64,000 bases of DNA from Aspidapion aeneum (lineage: Eukaryota > Arthropoda > Insecta > Coleoptera > Brentidae): the NCBI GenBank assembly GCA_963576565.1, contig OY755042.1, positions 992,001-1,056,000 of the forward strand, given 5' to 3'. The translations under genes and the position numbers were made by a program. Shown piece by piece: positions 11,750 to 22,483 of the stretch (the stretch's first letter is position 1; the number at the start of each line of letters is the position of its first letter). The notes under the pieces were generated by a model. It was given only the letters and a program-made list of their open reading frames with translations, was not told where the DNA came from and did no database searches.

Positions 11750-12058
11750 TTAAACAACATGAATGTTATTAGCAACCGATTCACCGTTAAACCCTCTATT
11801 ACCGGCCACATCTCCTATTTGGTCATTCATTTTCATCAACTCCTTCATACTGATTTCATACTTGTGAGCTACCAAAGAGCGGTAAAAATGCACAGCAAAA
11901 GCTAAAAACACGAAAAGAATGGGAACTAAAACGACACAGGCGGACCAAGCCGCAGTTCGGTTGATGTCATAAAATTTCAACCAACATATTATCGCTATTT
12001 CCGCTAGAAATAAGATTAATCCGAGCAGCGTCGAGAAAGCCCACGCTATTTCGATTTA
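11750..12058 (-). pseudogene. Orai: Partial Orai last exon, tandem copy 2
   Basis: The coding part is identical to the intact exon over KFYDINRTAA to the C-terminus and through helix 3. A T-for-G change at 12055 turns the tyrosine codon at the junction into TAA, so the half-exon is closed at its 5' edge. It lacks helix 2 and any acceptor. Confidence 0.85.
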
Positions 12059-12184
12059 TCGATCCAAACTCTTCGGAAACTTATAAAACCTTAGTTGAAG
12101 TACCTATGTTTTTTCCTTTTTGATCCAATTTTTCTGTTAATCTTAACTGCTCTCATAACAAAACCCACATTGAATTGATAATTT

Positions 12185-12460
12185 TTGTTGAATACTGAAA
12201 CTTATCTAAGATATGCTGACGATATCGTCTTAATAACAGATAAGAAGGAAGAACTGATAAAAATAGCGGAAGAACTGGATACAGCACCTAAAAATAAAGG
12301 CTTGCGTATGAACTACACTACACATAAAATCATAACAAACACAGATGAAGATATCATAATCAGAATAAACCAAGAAAAAATAGAACAAGTAGAGGAATAT
12401 AGGAAATCTGGTATTTTTGTCGAATTGACGGCAAAGCCAACAAAATTATATTTTGACTAG
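12185..12460 (+). pseudogene. RTE-type reverse transcriptase fragment, unit 3
   Basis: It is almost identical to the unit 2 fragment, with YADDIVLI in place of YADDIALI and a T for an A near its end. Again 91 open codons, with no palm core before the YADD box. The fragment is part of the 859-bp unit. Confidence 0.75.
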
Positions 12461-12608
12461 TCATAAGGCAAAATTTGTCAATTTTTGTATGCATAGTAGC
12501 TTCACATACTATCCTGGAAAGATAAAAATTTGTAAATTAAAATAATGTATTAATTTAAAATGTAAAAATAAAACTTGGAATGACAGGTAATTTGCACATT
12601 TTTTAACT

Positions 12609-12917
12609 TTAAACAACATGGATGTTATTAGCGACCGATTCACCGTTAAACCCTCTATTACCGGCCACATCTCCTATCTGGTCATTCATTTTCATCAACT
12701 CCTTCATACTGATTTCATACTTGTGAGCTACTAAAGAGCGGTAAAAATGCACAGCAAAGGCTAAAAACACGAAAAGAATGGGAACTAAAACAACGCAGGC
12801 GGACCAAGCCGCAGTTTGATTGATATCATAAAATTTTAACCAACAGATTATCGCTATTTTCGCCAGAAATAAGATTAATCCGAGCAGAGTCGAGAAAGCC
12901 CACACTATTTCGATGTA
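12609..12917 (-). pseudogene. Orai: Partial Orai last exon, tandem copy 3
   Basis: This is the most diverged copy. The helix 3 glutamate of LFLAE (equivalent to human E190 by alignment of the LFLAE motif) is lysine here, and the arginine of DINRTAA is glutamine. Both changes are C-to-T on the plus strand, and several silent changes are of the same kind. Reading otherwise continues to NNIHVV and stop. Loss of such a conserved residue fits a copy free of selection. Confidence 0.85.
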
Positions 12918-13043
12918 TCGATCCAAACTCTTCGGAAACTTATAAAACCTTAGTTGAGGTACCTATGTTTTTTTTCCTTTTTGATCCAATTTTTCTGTTA
13001 ATCTTAACTGCTCTCATAACAAAACACACATTGAATTGATAAT

Positions 13044-13320
13044 TTTTGTTGAATACTGAAACTTATCTAAGATATGCTGACGATATCGCCTTAATAACAG
13101 ATAAGAAGGAAGAACTGATAAAAATAGTGGAAGAACGGATACAGAACCTAAAAATAAAGGCTTGCATATGAACTATACTACACCTAAAATCATAACAAAC
13201 ACAGATGAAGATATCATGATCAGAATAAACCAAGAAAAAATAGAACAAGTAGAGGAATATAGGAAATCTGGTATTTCTGTCGAATTGGCGGCAAAGCCAA
13301 CAAAATTATATTTTGACTAG
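13044..13320 (+). pseudogene. RTE-type reverse transcriptase fragment, unit 4
   Basis: Same fragment as units 2 and 3, but two bases are missing in the LEELDT region, which shifts the frame after EELIKIVEE. It abuts the 3' flank of the intact Orai exon, so the RT fragment lies just downstream of the real gene and the amplified unit probably arose from this arrangement. Confidence 0.75.
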
Positions 13321-13468
13321 TCATAAGGCAAAATTTGTCAATTTTTGTATGCATAGTAGCTTCACATACTCTGCTGGAAAGATAAAAATTTGTAAATTAA
13401 AATAATGTATTAATTTAAAATGTAAAAATAAAACTTGGAATGACAGGTAATTTGCACACTTTTTAACT

Positions 13469-13984
13469 TTAAACAACATGAATGTTATTAGCGACCGATT
13501 CACCGTTAAACCCTCTATTACCGGCCACATCTCCTATCTGGTCATTCATTTTCATCAACTCCTTCATACTGATTTCATACTTGTGAGCTACCAAAGAGCG
13601 GTAAAAATGCACAGCAAAAGCTAAAAACACGAAAAGAATGGGAACTAAAACGACACAGGCGGACCAAGCCGCAGTTCGGTTGATGTCATAAAATTTCAAC
13701 CAACAGATTATCGCTATTTCCGCTAAAAATAAAATTAATCCGAGCAGCGTCGAGAAAGCCCACGCTATTTCGATGTACCAATGTAATCGCTCGTGTGGAC
13801 TTTCGTCCACAAAAGCAATAGAACCTAAACTACAAACAGTTTCGATATTTGGTAGAATACACGTGCTTATCATAAGGGCCAACATGTGAACTGCTACTAG
13901 GAGTGTTGTGATCACTGCAAACATGACCAAAACCTCACCAGGGATTTTCGTGTCTGACTGAAGCTGAAGTTCTACCATGGCAAC
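13469..13984 (-). CDS. Orai: Orai calcium channel, exon 4 (terminal)
   Basis: This exon encodes residues 138-308 of Orai, the pore subunit of the store-operated (CRAC) calcium channel of the plasma membrane, which is opened by STIM when ER calcium falls. The acceptor is TTATTAG/GTT at 13985-13986. Residues VAMVELQ complete helix 1 with the selectivity glutamate (E142); helix 2 is about VLVMFAVITTLLVAVHMLAL, then CILPNIETVC and SPHERLHWYIE. Helix 3 holds LFLAE (E226) and helix 4 FAVHFYRSLV, with a 40-residue cytosolic tail. The outer vestibule reads QSDTK, so two of the acidic positions seen in human Orai1 (LDADHD) are Q and K. The last third of this exon is copied three times downstream. Confidence 0.95.
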   Translation of the reverse strand, partial: VAMVELQLQSDTKIPGEVLVMFAVITTLLVAVHMLALMISTCILPNIETVCSLGSIAFVDESPHERLHWYIEIAWAFSTLLGLILFLAEIAIICWLKFYDINRTAAWSACVVLVPILFVFLAFAVHFYRSLVAHKYEISMKELMKMNDQIGDVAGNRGFNGESVANNIHVV

Positions 13985-15123
13985 CTAATAATGAAAAAAA
14001 TAGCTTAAGAAATTGGTGCTTTCATTGGCATCTCAAGATAAAATAATAATTGGCCACTTTCTTACTTCGGGCTTATCAATCGATTGAAAATTAAGCAACA
14101 ACATTCCTATGTTCCTAGTTACGTCGACCTCTGTGTATAGTAATCTGTCGCAATAAAATATATATAATTTTAAAATAAAAAAAGGATTGCGGATAGCTTT
14201 TGATCGTTAATAGATAGACAGTATTGGAAAGGTGGCGACGCACAGTGGGTCAAATGGGCCTCATAGCGCGAATGATTTAGCTATCTCAACACATTTTTAC
14301 CTTCGTAGCCAGCGCAGCAATGGCTGGAGAAGGTATTGTTTTCGACGATTTTTTTTTCAGATAACGCCGATAAAATCTTTTATTTGACCTATCTTAGCAA
14401 TATCGTCGTAACGTCTTGGTCTGTTCGTGGAGTCAATAAACGAGAGAGGAAAACAACAAAACAACTGTAAGACAGTGTGCTTTAATCGTTTGTCCCTGCC
14501 AAACGCATACTGAAAAAAGGGTTGAAACCAAACCAAACCAAAATTCAAAATCGTTAAGCCGCGCGCGCGCAAAAACATAACAGTGCATTAAAGATATATT
14601 AGTGCGGTTAAAACCATAAAACATATAAAAAGCTAAACAAGGAGTTAACAACGCCGAACGAAGACATACCATCATAGGATTACTCCATTCCCATGGTACC
14701 CTTCCTTTGAAAGAAAACAACATCGAGGTAAGTCATTTTTTTCAAACATAACTTTTTTTTTAGCTCCTTTTCTCTCCTTTTCATACCCATTAAGGGTTGT
14801 TCGCCCACCTCACTGCGTCAGCTGAAATTACGCTCTGTTGTTCCCGCGCTCCCTATTGTTTACAGTAGGTGTCCGATTGAGTGGTAGCTCCATAGCTCCT
14901 TAGCGAAGAAGCTATTACAAACTCGGTCCGTTTCATTGGTCCGTGTGTGTGTACGCGATAACCCTAATTTATATATTTTTCAAAAAAATACGCATTTCCA
15001 ACCATCAAGGTAAAACGTAATAGATCCTAATTTTTTAAGGACACACCGGAAACACCTACATATAGTTTAGAGTTTATCTCAAGTTTCATATCAAAGGCAA
15101 GCTAGGAAGCTAAAAACTTGTTA
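13985..15123. other. Orai intron 3, 5'-most unique part and a dispersed repeat
   Basis: About 14290-14430 holds a copy of the repeat that begins near ACCTTCCTAGC and contains GAAGGTATTGTTTTCG and AATATCGTCGT (see 38270, 42780, 50590). On the plus strand about 14640-14723 is open for 28 codons ending in a strong donor (ATCGAG/GTAAGT), with no recognised protein family. A CGCGCGCG run lies near 14563. Otherwise nothing is recognised. Confidence 0.5.
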
Positions 15124-16187
15124 GTTTCTTAACAAGGGGGCAGCTGTGAAGGAATCAAATTGAAAAGGTTGTTCCGAGTTTCTTGTCCCTTCTTTACAAT
15201 GATATTTAACAAATGGAAGTAGTAGTAGTAGTAGTGGGGGGGGGGTTGACCCGCAGGTCTGACAAGTAGGCCAGAGTAGGCCCTTTTTGCCATGCCCCAA
15301 GTCTGTCCCTTAACCCACTTTCTGCACTTCCCTTTGATGGTCGGGTAACTCATTGGGCCTTCCTGTTCTCTTTACAAAGTCCAGTAAGTCTGCCCATTTG
15401 AGCATGTGCAGTTCTTCCTTGCGTAGGCCTCGCATTCTGCCACGAGGTGTCTTGATATCTCTTCTTCCTGTCCACAGGCTGGGCAGGTAGGGTCATTCTC
15501 GACTCCTATACGTGTCATGTGCTTCCTCAACCGGTTATGTCCGGTTAGAGTACCTATCAGCAGTCCGAGGTCTTTTCGTGTCCGTCCCAGCATCCATCTA
15601 ATTCTGGCCGCTTTTGGACGGTCTACAAATTCTCTGGTCTGTCTGCAACCCGTTCCTGTTTCCCAGGAGTTTAATAGCGCGTCCTGGGCCCATTTGTTGA
15701 GTCCGCTTTGCACTTGTCTTTTTGTCACGCCCAAAAGTGGCTCCGGTCCTACATAGGCGGTTCCTGCCCCGAGTCGTGCGAGTTCGTCCGCCTTCTCGTT
15801 GCCTGGTACTCCCGTGTGTCCCGGAACCCAAACCAGCGTCACCCGTTTGCCATCGCTTAGGGTCTCCAGCGCCTCTGCGCATTCTTCCACCAAGCCGTCA
15901 GCAATCTTGGGTGCGTTTAGCGCCTTCAGGGTGGCTTGACTGTCAGAGCATATATATATAAGCTCCTCTTCGCTGTTCCGAACCTCTTCTAGGGTTGCCG
16001 CCATTATTATGGCGTAGACTTCTGCTTGAAAAACAGTGGCCTGCTCACCGAGCGAGTAGCACTTCTGAACTTCTAGTTTTTCCACGTATACTCCCGCTCC
16101 TGTGGTTTGCCTCTCTGATAGTTTGGATCCATCAGTGTAGCAAACTAAAGCGCTCTCCTCAAACAAATGGAAGCTTAGCAAAGTAAT
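15124..16187 (-). pseudogene. Non-LTR retrotransposon 3' fragment: RNase H and zinc-binding end
   Basis: A 269-codon frame starts inside the element. It shows an RNase H domain: YTDGSK with the first aspartate, AEVYAI with the glutamate, CSDSQATLKAL with the next aspartate, and GHTGVPGNEKADELAR with the last acidic residue. A cysteine-histidine box follows (CPACGQEEEISRHLVAEC). These belong to R1/I/Jockey-group LINEs that encode RNase H after the RT. The endonuclease and RT are missing (5' truncation at about 16187). The 3' end lies near an ACT/AGT microsatellite at 15220-15236. It sits in Orai intron 3, in Orai's own orientation. Confidence 0.85.
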
Positions 16188-16189
16188 AC

Positions 16190-17032
16190 CGATACACTAA
16201 AGTGGATCCAGCCAAGACATAAAGATTATCACCCAATAACAATGGTATGTGCCATATCCAAAATTTTTTAGGTTGTTATCTTTGGGAGGCTTTTTAGTGA
16301 GGTATTTGATAAAATATCACCAAGACAGCATGGTTTTTTTGTCTAAGAAATCCACTTTTACTAATTTGACCGTGTTTTTACAGTTTATACATAACGCATT
16401 TAATAGAAAATCTCAGGTAGATGTAATTTACACAGACTTAAAGAAAGCGTTCGACAAAGTTAGCCACACTGTTACAATTGAAGCGGTATATAAAATGAAC
16501 GTGTCTAGTTACATAGTTAAACGAATCCAATCTTATCTTCCCTACAAGAGTACTTCTGGAATACCACAGGGTTCAAATCTTGGACCACTTTTGTTTATTG
16601 TAGCTTTTAATAGTGTCTTGAATAAGACTGGGAGAACATGTGGGCTGACATTCGCGGATGATTTCAAACCTTTTGTGGAGGTTCTGACTATAGAGGATTG
16701 CGATTTACTGCAGAGCAATCTTGAAAATGTGGCTAACTGGTGTTCACAGAACTCTTTAACCTCAATCTGGCTAAATGTAGTTGCATGGAATTCTTTCTTA
16801 TTAGGAACATTATTAACTACAAATACTAGAGTTTCTGCACACTTAGGTGTCATCTTTGAGCATAGTCTAAAATTAAAAGTGCTCAAAAAATAGCTGGGTT
16901 TACTTCATAAAATACCAAAAACTTTGATGTAACTGTAAGTTTTTACTTGTTTGACAGTCTTGTCTTACCAATTTTGGAATATGGTTCAATTATCTGGTAT
17001 CCTTAATATAATGTATTGGTAAATATAATGTA
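16190..17032 (+). pseudogene. Jockey/CR1-like reverse transcriptase, 5' part
   Basis: Codons 16249-16893 read as a decayed LINE reverse transcriptase: VDVIYTDLKKAFDKVSH (motif A), GIPQGSNLGPLLF (motif B) and FADD (motif C, from TFADDFKPF). The frame is broken by small deletions and ends before the thumb; remnants such as LPILEYGSIIWYP-type sequence run to 17030. It continues at 18560 after a fold-back insertion. The element is dead. Confidence 0.8.
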
Positions 17033-18557
17033 CAGCGTGTCCCATTTTCGATGGGATTAAATGGGAAACTCGGTTATTATTAAAAATATTGATTTTCTGA
17101 TTGCACCTTACCGTGCTCTTTTTTTGAGGCTTTAAAAATGGCGTAATCAGATTTTTGCTATACCCCGTAGTTTCGCTAATTCAGGGAGTTTTTGAAAAAA
17201 ATTTTAATAATCCCTTGTATCTCGCTTATTTTGCGAGATACTTTTATTCTGTAAAAACATTGTTATGGCAACTTGTTTAGAAGAAAATAATGACGTTGTC
17301 AATTTTTTAAAATATTGTTTAGTTTTTGAGATATGGTATTTATCATAAAAAAATTAAATACGGACCTGGATTTTTTTTATTACTTTTTTGATTGGTTTCA
17401 TGCTAGTATTATCATAAAATAATAAAAATTTACAAATTTTTTGTTTTAAGGTAAAAAAAAAAAATTTAATATTTTTAAAAAAATTAATCACCTTGATATT
17501 TCCAACATAAATATAAACTAAAAATTGCTATTTAAACAATTTTTAGTTTAACTGTTTTGATACTTAGCATATTAAAATGGTTTTACGTTAATTTACAGAT
17601 TTATTTGAAACAAAGTCTACGAAAAATACAAAAAAAAACAAATTATAAAAAATAACTAATCTTTCTGATTACCATTATGTGTAAGACATTGTTGGGATTT
17701 TTGAGTAATTTTTCTTAACGCATTTTGCATAAAAATATTTCTGCCATTTAAATATTGGGATTTTGTTGCTTGAATGAAGCAGTCAAACATATCACATTTT
17801 TCAAAATCTGGATATGGTCGATTTCTAGCCAGTTTAAAATAATTGTAAGCCATTTACAAAAATGACAAGTAAAATGAAAATGTCAATTCCACGCTTTTGT
17901 TTTGTAAATTTCACGACCTGCTGTTCGGTTATCAAATAATTAGTATGATATTATTTTTGTAACTTTTTAACGTTTTTTACTTTATTTATAAATCTTTTAA
18001 TTATCATTTCAAAACAGATAAACTAAAAATCGTTCAACTAGTGTGTCTTGCAATTTTTAATTTATAATTACGTTGGAAATTTCCAGGTTGGGACTATAAT
18101 TTTTTTTTCAAATATTAAATAGCTTTTTTCAACCTTAAATCAAAAAAATATTAAAGTTTTATCATTTTAAGGTAATAATAGCATGGAACTAATCAAAGTA
18201 GTAATAAAAAAAATCCAGGTCCGTATTTAATTTTTTTTATGATAAATACCATATCTCAAAAACTAAACAAAATTTTTAAAAATTGACAACGTCATTATTT
18301 TGCACTAAAAAGGTTGCCATAGAAAGGTTTTTACAGAATAAAAATATCTTGCAAAATAAGCGAGATACAAGGAATTAATTAAAATGCAATTTTTTCAAAA
18401 ACTCCCTGTATTAGCGAAACCACGGGGTATAGCAAAAATCTGATTACACCATTTTTAAGGGCTCCAAAAAAGAGCACGGTAAGGTGCAATCAGAAAATCG
18501 ATATCTTTAATAATAACCGAGTTTCCCATTTAATCCCATCGAAAATGGGACACGCTG
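17033..18557. mobile_element. Long fold-back Tc1/mariner-type element inside the LINE
   Basis: The termini are CAGCGTGTCCCATTTTCGAT and its complement, and inverted arms of about 430 bp (17033-17460 and 18130-18557) face each other. TA lies directly on both sides (17031-17032, 18558-18559), the target duplication of Tc1/mariner-group elements. Removing the element restores the LINE sequence AATGTACATACAGAG. No transposase is encoded; the 65-codon minus frame at 17656-17853 is incidental. Terminal CAGGGTGTCCC-like ends are shared with the elements at 43274 and 44274. Confidence 0.85.
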
Positions 18558-18559
18558 TA

Positions 18560-19000
18560 CATACAGAGAAGTTTTTTGAAAAACATGCATTTTCGAAAAT
18601 TTGGGGTTTATCCACAGGGATGGTGTGAGAATAATTATCTTTAGGGCATATTTAACAGACTGTCTCTTGAAAAAAGAAGAATCAGAATATTACTGTGCAT
18701 AATCTATAAAATCCTAAAAAATCTGATTAACTGTCCTGAAATTTTAGCTCAACTACCTTTCGCTGTAGATCGCATTACTTCTAGGAACCGCTGCACTTTT
18801 TAGCTAACTTATCCACATACCAATTTATAAAAATCCTCACCAATTTATAGTTTGTGCAATTTATTTAATTTATATGCATCAGACATAGATTTGGATACTA
18901 CCAATTTAAAAATGTTTAAAAAACTTATTGAGCAAAAACTATACAGTAGTTAGAATATCAATAATATATCTACAGAATCAAATATTCTTTAATGTAATTG
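18560..19000 (+). pseudogene. Jockey/CR1-like LINE, 3' part
   Basis: This continues the RT gene interrupted at 17032. Broken readings such as FRKFGVYP-like sequence, LKKEESEYYCA and LPFAVDRITSRN match the C-terminal region that follows the RT in Jockey/CR1-like elements. Several stops and shifts are present. Sequence to 19195 is AT-rich with short direct repeats (TTCCTGACTATTTTATTTT). Confidence 0.65.
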
Positions 19001-19195
19001 GCAGTGGTAGATTATAAATATTATGTTTTTGTTAGTGAAATTACTTTGTACTTTGAATTTGTCTTTAATTAGTTATTTGTCTGCTGTAACTTTTAACTCC
19101 TGACTATTTTATTTTATTTTGTTTGTGTATTGTTATTTTTGTGATTTAAATTCCTGACTATTTTATTTTTGCTAGTTATTATTTGTTATTGTTTT

Positions 19196-19913
19196 TAGCT
19201 CACACATATACTATAGTAGTGTGAGCTATGGTGATCCTAATTTTGTCGAGAAAAAAAAAGTTGCTCCGATTTCAAAATTTTTTATATATCTTTGCGTTTC
19301 AGATGATTTTGAAACTTTTTTGTTGCGCCGTCTGTCTGTCTGTCTGTCTGTCTGTCTGTAACGACCAACGCGCATAACTCAAAAACCGCTTGGCCGATTT
19401 TAATGAAATTTGCTACCTAGGCTGGGTCTTGGCTCGAGATGGTCCCGTTTAAAAATGAACAAAATCCACCGAACACAAACCAAATAAAAGGGTGGGGGTA
19501 GATTTCAAAAATTAGAGTTTATGTGAAAATATGGCGTGTGTGATATCAAACGAAAGGTAATTGAGTCTGCTGTTGAACAAAATACATTTTAATTTATTTT
19601 AAAAAAAGGGTGGGGGTATATTTTAAAAATTAGAGTATAAGTGAAAATATGGCGTGTGTGATATCAAATGAAAGGTAATTGAGTCCGGAGTTTAACAAAA
19701 TACATTTTAGTTTTTGTTTTTTTAAGGGTGGGGGTAGATTTCAAAAATTTGAGTTTAAGTCAAAACATGGCTTGTGTGGTATCAAACAAAAGGTAATTTA
19801 GTCCGGAGTTGAATAAAATATATTTCAGTTTAAGTTATATTAGCTCACACGTACACTATAACTATAGTACCTAGTGTGAGCTTAGGGGCCCATATATTGG
19901 CAGAGTATTTTTT
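19196..19913 (+). repeat. Hairpin-ended repeat, family F3 copy 1
   Basis: Each end is itself a hairpin: AGCTCACAC...GTGTGAGCT at 19198-19227 and again at 19841-19881. Between them lie a (CTGT)n tract, the phrase ACTCAAAAACCGCTTGGCCG, and three tandem modules of about 115 bp each with GGGTGGGGGTA and ATATGGCGTGTGTGATATCA. Copies on minus at 42068-42772 and 47196-47968 have the same order and both hairpins, with GAGTATTTT as the shared far edge. It is non-coding, and I cannot place it in a known superfamily. Confidence 0.85.
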
Positions 19914-20278
19914 GTATTGACTAATTTCTGTTAATATTGTTTACCATCAATTGTGCGTGGGTCTAGTGTTTCTCTTGTGGTATCAGTTCTGACATTCGAT
20001 CTTTGTTTGATTGGTGTATGAACCAGCCAAAAAACTTTAGATTTAAGACCAGTGGGTCATAGGTCACGGACTATAGTTGTTTTCTTTTATTTGCATTCGA
20101 TCTTTTCATTGATCGATATTGTATAGCAGTGTTTCGCCTGCCCTTGTTTTTTGTTTCTCTCGTATCTCGGTAGATGCGATAGTTTTCTCAGTATTTACAT
20201 TTAATTAGAGACAAAACCGTCTAATTAACTTCGCAAGATTTGTCACATTGACCAGCAGTGTTCTGAGGAGTCCCATAA

Positions 20279-21476
20279 CCCAACAAACATTTAAAGTTGT
20301 AACGACGAAACGCCAACTAGAAAGAATTTCTTAAAAGTAACCGGAACGTACTCCCGCTACGTCTCAGTATACCATACAGCGACGTTATAATTTCCTAAGT
20401 GGGGAACCAATTTCTGGTTGTAACTACTAGGCCAAGTGTTTAAAGTCACTGTAGTAACAACTACACTACTACGTCGTAGCCAGGTATCTACTACGTCGAA
20501 GAGGCTGTTTTTTCCGTAATGGCATCAAAGTTGCGATGTAGTTGCAAATAATATAATCGTTTCTTTTTGGTAGAATTGTAACACAATATGGTGGACACAA
20601 CAGTAAACAGACTCGCTTAGTTTTTTTGTTTGGTTATGGTTATAATATGAACTATGTTATCCAAAAGTGTGAGAATTTACGAGCAGAGGATCAAAATTCG
20701 AGTGCGACGCAAAGTTTTTTGTATAACATGCATTATATATATTGCAAAAAACCGGTGCGCCCGTAAAATTGAGCCGTTTTCTGGTAGCTGATGGAATTTT
20801 TGTGTTGTGATTTTGGAGGTTATGTTTTCATAATCGACAGTTAACTCCAACAAATGGTGCTTAAGAAGAGCATTTTTGGTAAGCTTCAACTAATTTGTTT
20901 ATAAAATAGTATGGCTCTTTAATATGAGCTCATAAAACGACAACAAAAATATTAAATTTTCTTTCTTACATAAAAACATGGCGTCCCAAACTATATTCCC
21001 TGATAGTCGAAAAGGTTACTTGAAAGTAGTTGCGGCTTTAAAGTTGATCCAAAAAGTTATTTTGTCTACATTGTTACATCAGATGTTACTATGATGACAC
21101 AAACTTTTGTGGTAAAAATTAAAGTTATAATGTAGTTGTCGGATACACTTGTTTGGGACTCCAATGAAGCTTAACTTTCTAGTGGTAATTAAGTAGGATA
21201 TAAAAGTCAGGGCGACTACGAAATAACGACTAAAAAGAAAGTAAAACTTTAGCAACGTCCTATTGTGGTAGAGAAGACTATCAGAATCGACTATCAAGAA
21301 AGAATCCTATGAAGTAGTTTAGAGGGTCGTTTTTACGAAACATCTACTATTTCCTGATACTAAATAGTTGTTAGAACTAAAAAGTAACAAATTTTGGTTG
21401 GGATCACCACATTTCTACTATAAGAAAGTAGCAAAGCCTTTAGAACATGTAGCCGCTACTATAAATGTTAGTTGGG
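20279..21476. mobile_element. 1.2-kb CCCAAC-ended element, copy 1
   Basis: Inverted ends are CCCAACAAACATTTA and its near complement; the dinucleotide AA flanks both sides. The whole 1198-bp sequence is repeated at 39902-41100 with only a few differences; for example the open frames at 20677-20889 and 21079-21297 recur unchanged there. Those frames (70 and 72 codons, minus) show no known family and are probably incidental. It lies in Orai intron 3. The superfamily is not assigned; a 2-bp duplication is unusual. Confidence 0.8.
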
Positions 21477-21836
21477 AAGGACGAAACAGTTAACTGTCAA
21501 CACTTATTAGGTGTCCATTAGATCTTGGACCCCCGTGAGTTTAAACTTTCGGGCTACCCACGGAAAAATATAAGAGAAACAAAAAACTCCTTTTTGCCCG
21601 ATTACTCATGAAACTTGTTTGATTTTTAAATTCACGGGTACGAAATTTCACGTTTGTTAGTATGTTTTGTTAAGTTTTGTTATCTAATTTTTCATGCAAT
21701 TTAAATTTCTGTCCCCCCAATTTATAATGTCACCAGCAGCCCCTGTTTAAGAAAGCATTTGTAATTGGCGCTGGCTGTTAATACTATTTGCTAAATAAAT
21801 AAATAAATAAATTAATTTACAAGACAAAAGACTTAC

Positions 21837-21968
21837 CATCGCAAAACCAGAAAGAAGTGCAGAAGTCTTGCTGGAAGCTTTCAGCTTAGCTCTAGAGAGA
21901 TGGAGCTTCCTCCAGGATAAATACCTTGGAGACTGAAACATATCCTCTGACATTGGGGTAGGTTTTAT
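21837..21968 (-). CDS. Orai: Orai calcium channel, exon 3 (helix 1)
   Basis: The exon has 44 whole codons between acceptor ATTTTACAG (21969-21977) and donor ATG/GTAAGT (21831-21836). It encodes [20 protein letters not shown] and then [24 protein letters not shown]: the cytosolic helix-1 extension and the first two thirds of the pore helix. [16 protein letters not shown] is nearly invariant in animal Orai proteins. The lysine of ASSKTS occupies the position of human R91. Splicing to exon 4 restores GFAM/VAMVE, in phase 0. Confidence 0.95.
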
Positions 21969-22092
21969 CTGTAAAATAATTAATAAACAAATCCTGATGT
22001 ATCCTAGACCTACTCTATACATATGACAATTTTTTTTTAATAACTCGCCTTTTTAAATTATAATTGTGTGTCTAATTGTGTGTAATTATTAC

Positions 22093-22217
22093 CTTATTAT
22101 GTCCTCTGTTAAATATTTGGCCGTTGTTCTCCACTTTTTCGGTGGCGTTATTGACGTGATGATCTAACTCGAAACCAACAGCATTAGTTCCCCACGAATG
22201 CATAAGCTCACACAGTT
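22093..22217 (-). CDS. Orai: Orai calcium channel, exon 2 (cytosolic N-terminus)
   Basis: This 125-bp exon runs from acceptor CTATTTTAG (22218-22226) to donor AATAAG/GTAATA (22087-22092). It starts in phase 1 and joins exon 1 (which ends in one base, A) to give AAA, then LCELMHSWGTNAVGFELDHH and a polar stretch to FNRGHNK, ending in phase 0 exactly as exon 3 requires. The phase agreement on both sides is the main support; this N-terminal region is poorly conserved in Orai proteins. A PLE is inserted 28 bp upstream of its 5' edge. Confidence 0.8.
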
Positions 22218-22318
22218 CTAAAATAGATGCAATATTAATTTTACTTTGTTTGAAACTCGTAGACAATGATTGTGTAGAAATAAAATTTCGGACTTCCATT
22301 GTCTTTATTTATTTTAAA

Positions 22319-22363
22319 ACACGACGTTTCGGTTAGTAAGTATCTCTAACCGTTATCAAGTGT
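22319..22363 (-). ncRNA. Hammerhead-ribozyme-like motif, PLE family 1 (left arm)
   Basis: Read on minus: stem I ACAC/GTGT, core TTGATAA, stem II GGTTAG/CTAACC with loop AGATACTTA, then GAAAC and GTC. See the right-arm entry for the core substitutions. Confidence 0.5.
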
Positions 22364-22483
22364 AAACTAAACAATCTAGTCTCTAGGCTACTACTTATAC
22401 TACTTGGTGTGCAGTCAGGTGTGACGGCCCGCCCCCTTTTTAATCCTAAGACGCCTGTTTTCCTTAAGGAGTGGTTTCCATAT

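Larger units (their letters stand above)
10311..13768. repeat. Four tandem units: RTE RT piece + Orai half-exon
   Basis: Unit junctions (the block TTCGATGTAT) fall at 10311, 11191, 12050, 12909 and the intact exon at 13769, giving unit lengths of 880, 859, 859 and 860 bp. Plus-strand order in each unit: a linker of about 130 bp, a reverse-transcriptase fragment on plus, the Orai 3' flank, then the last third of the Orai final exon on minus. Units differ by few bases, so expansion is recent, probably by unequal crossing over. About 28 bp of a further Orai fragment remains at 10292-10319. Confidence 0.95.

Noticed and set aside
15517..16186. Plus-strand and alternative minus frames across the RNase H region
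   Set aside because: Shadows of the 269-codon LINE frame, which alone has the RNase H motifs.
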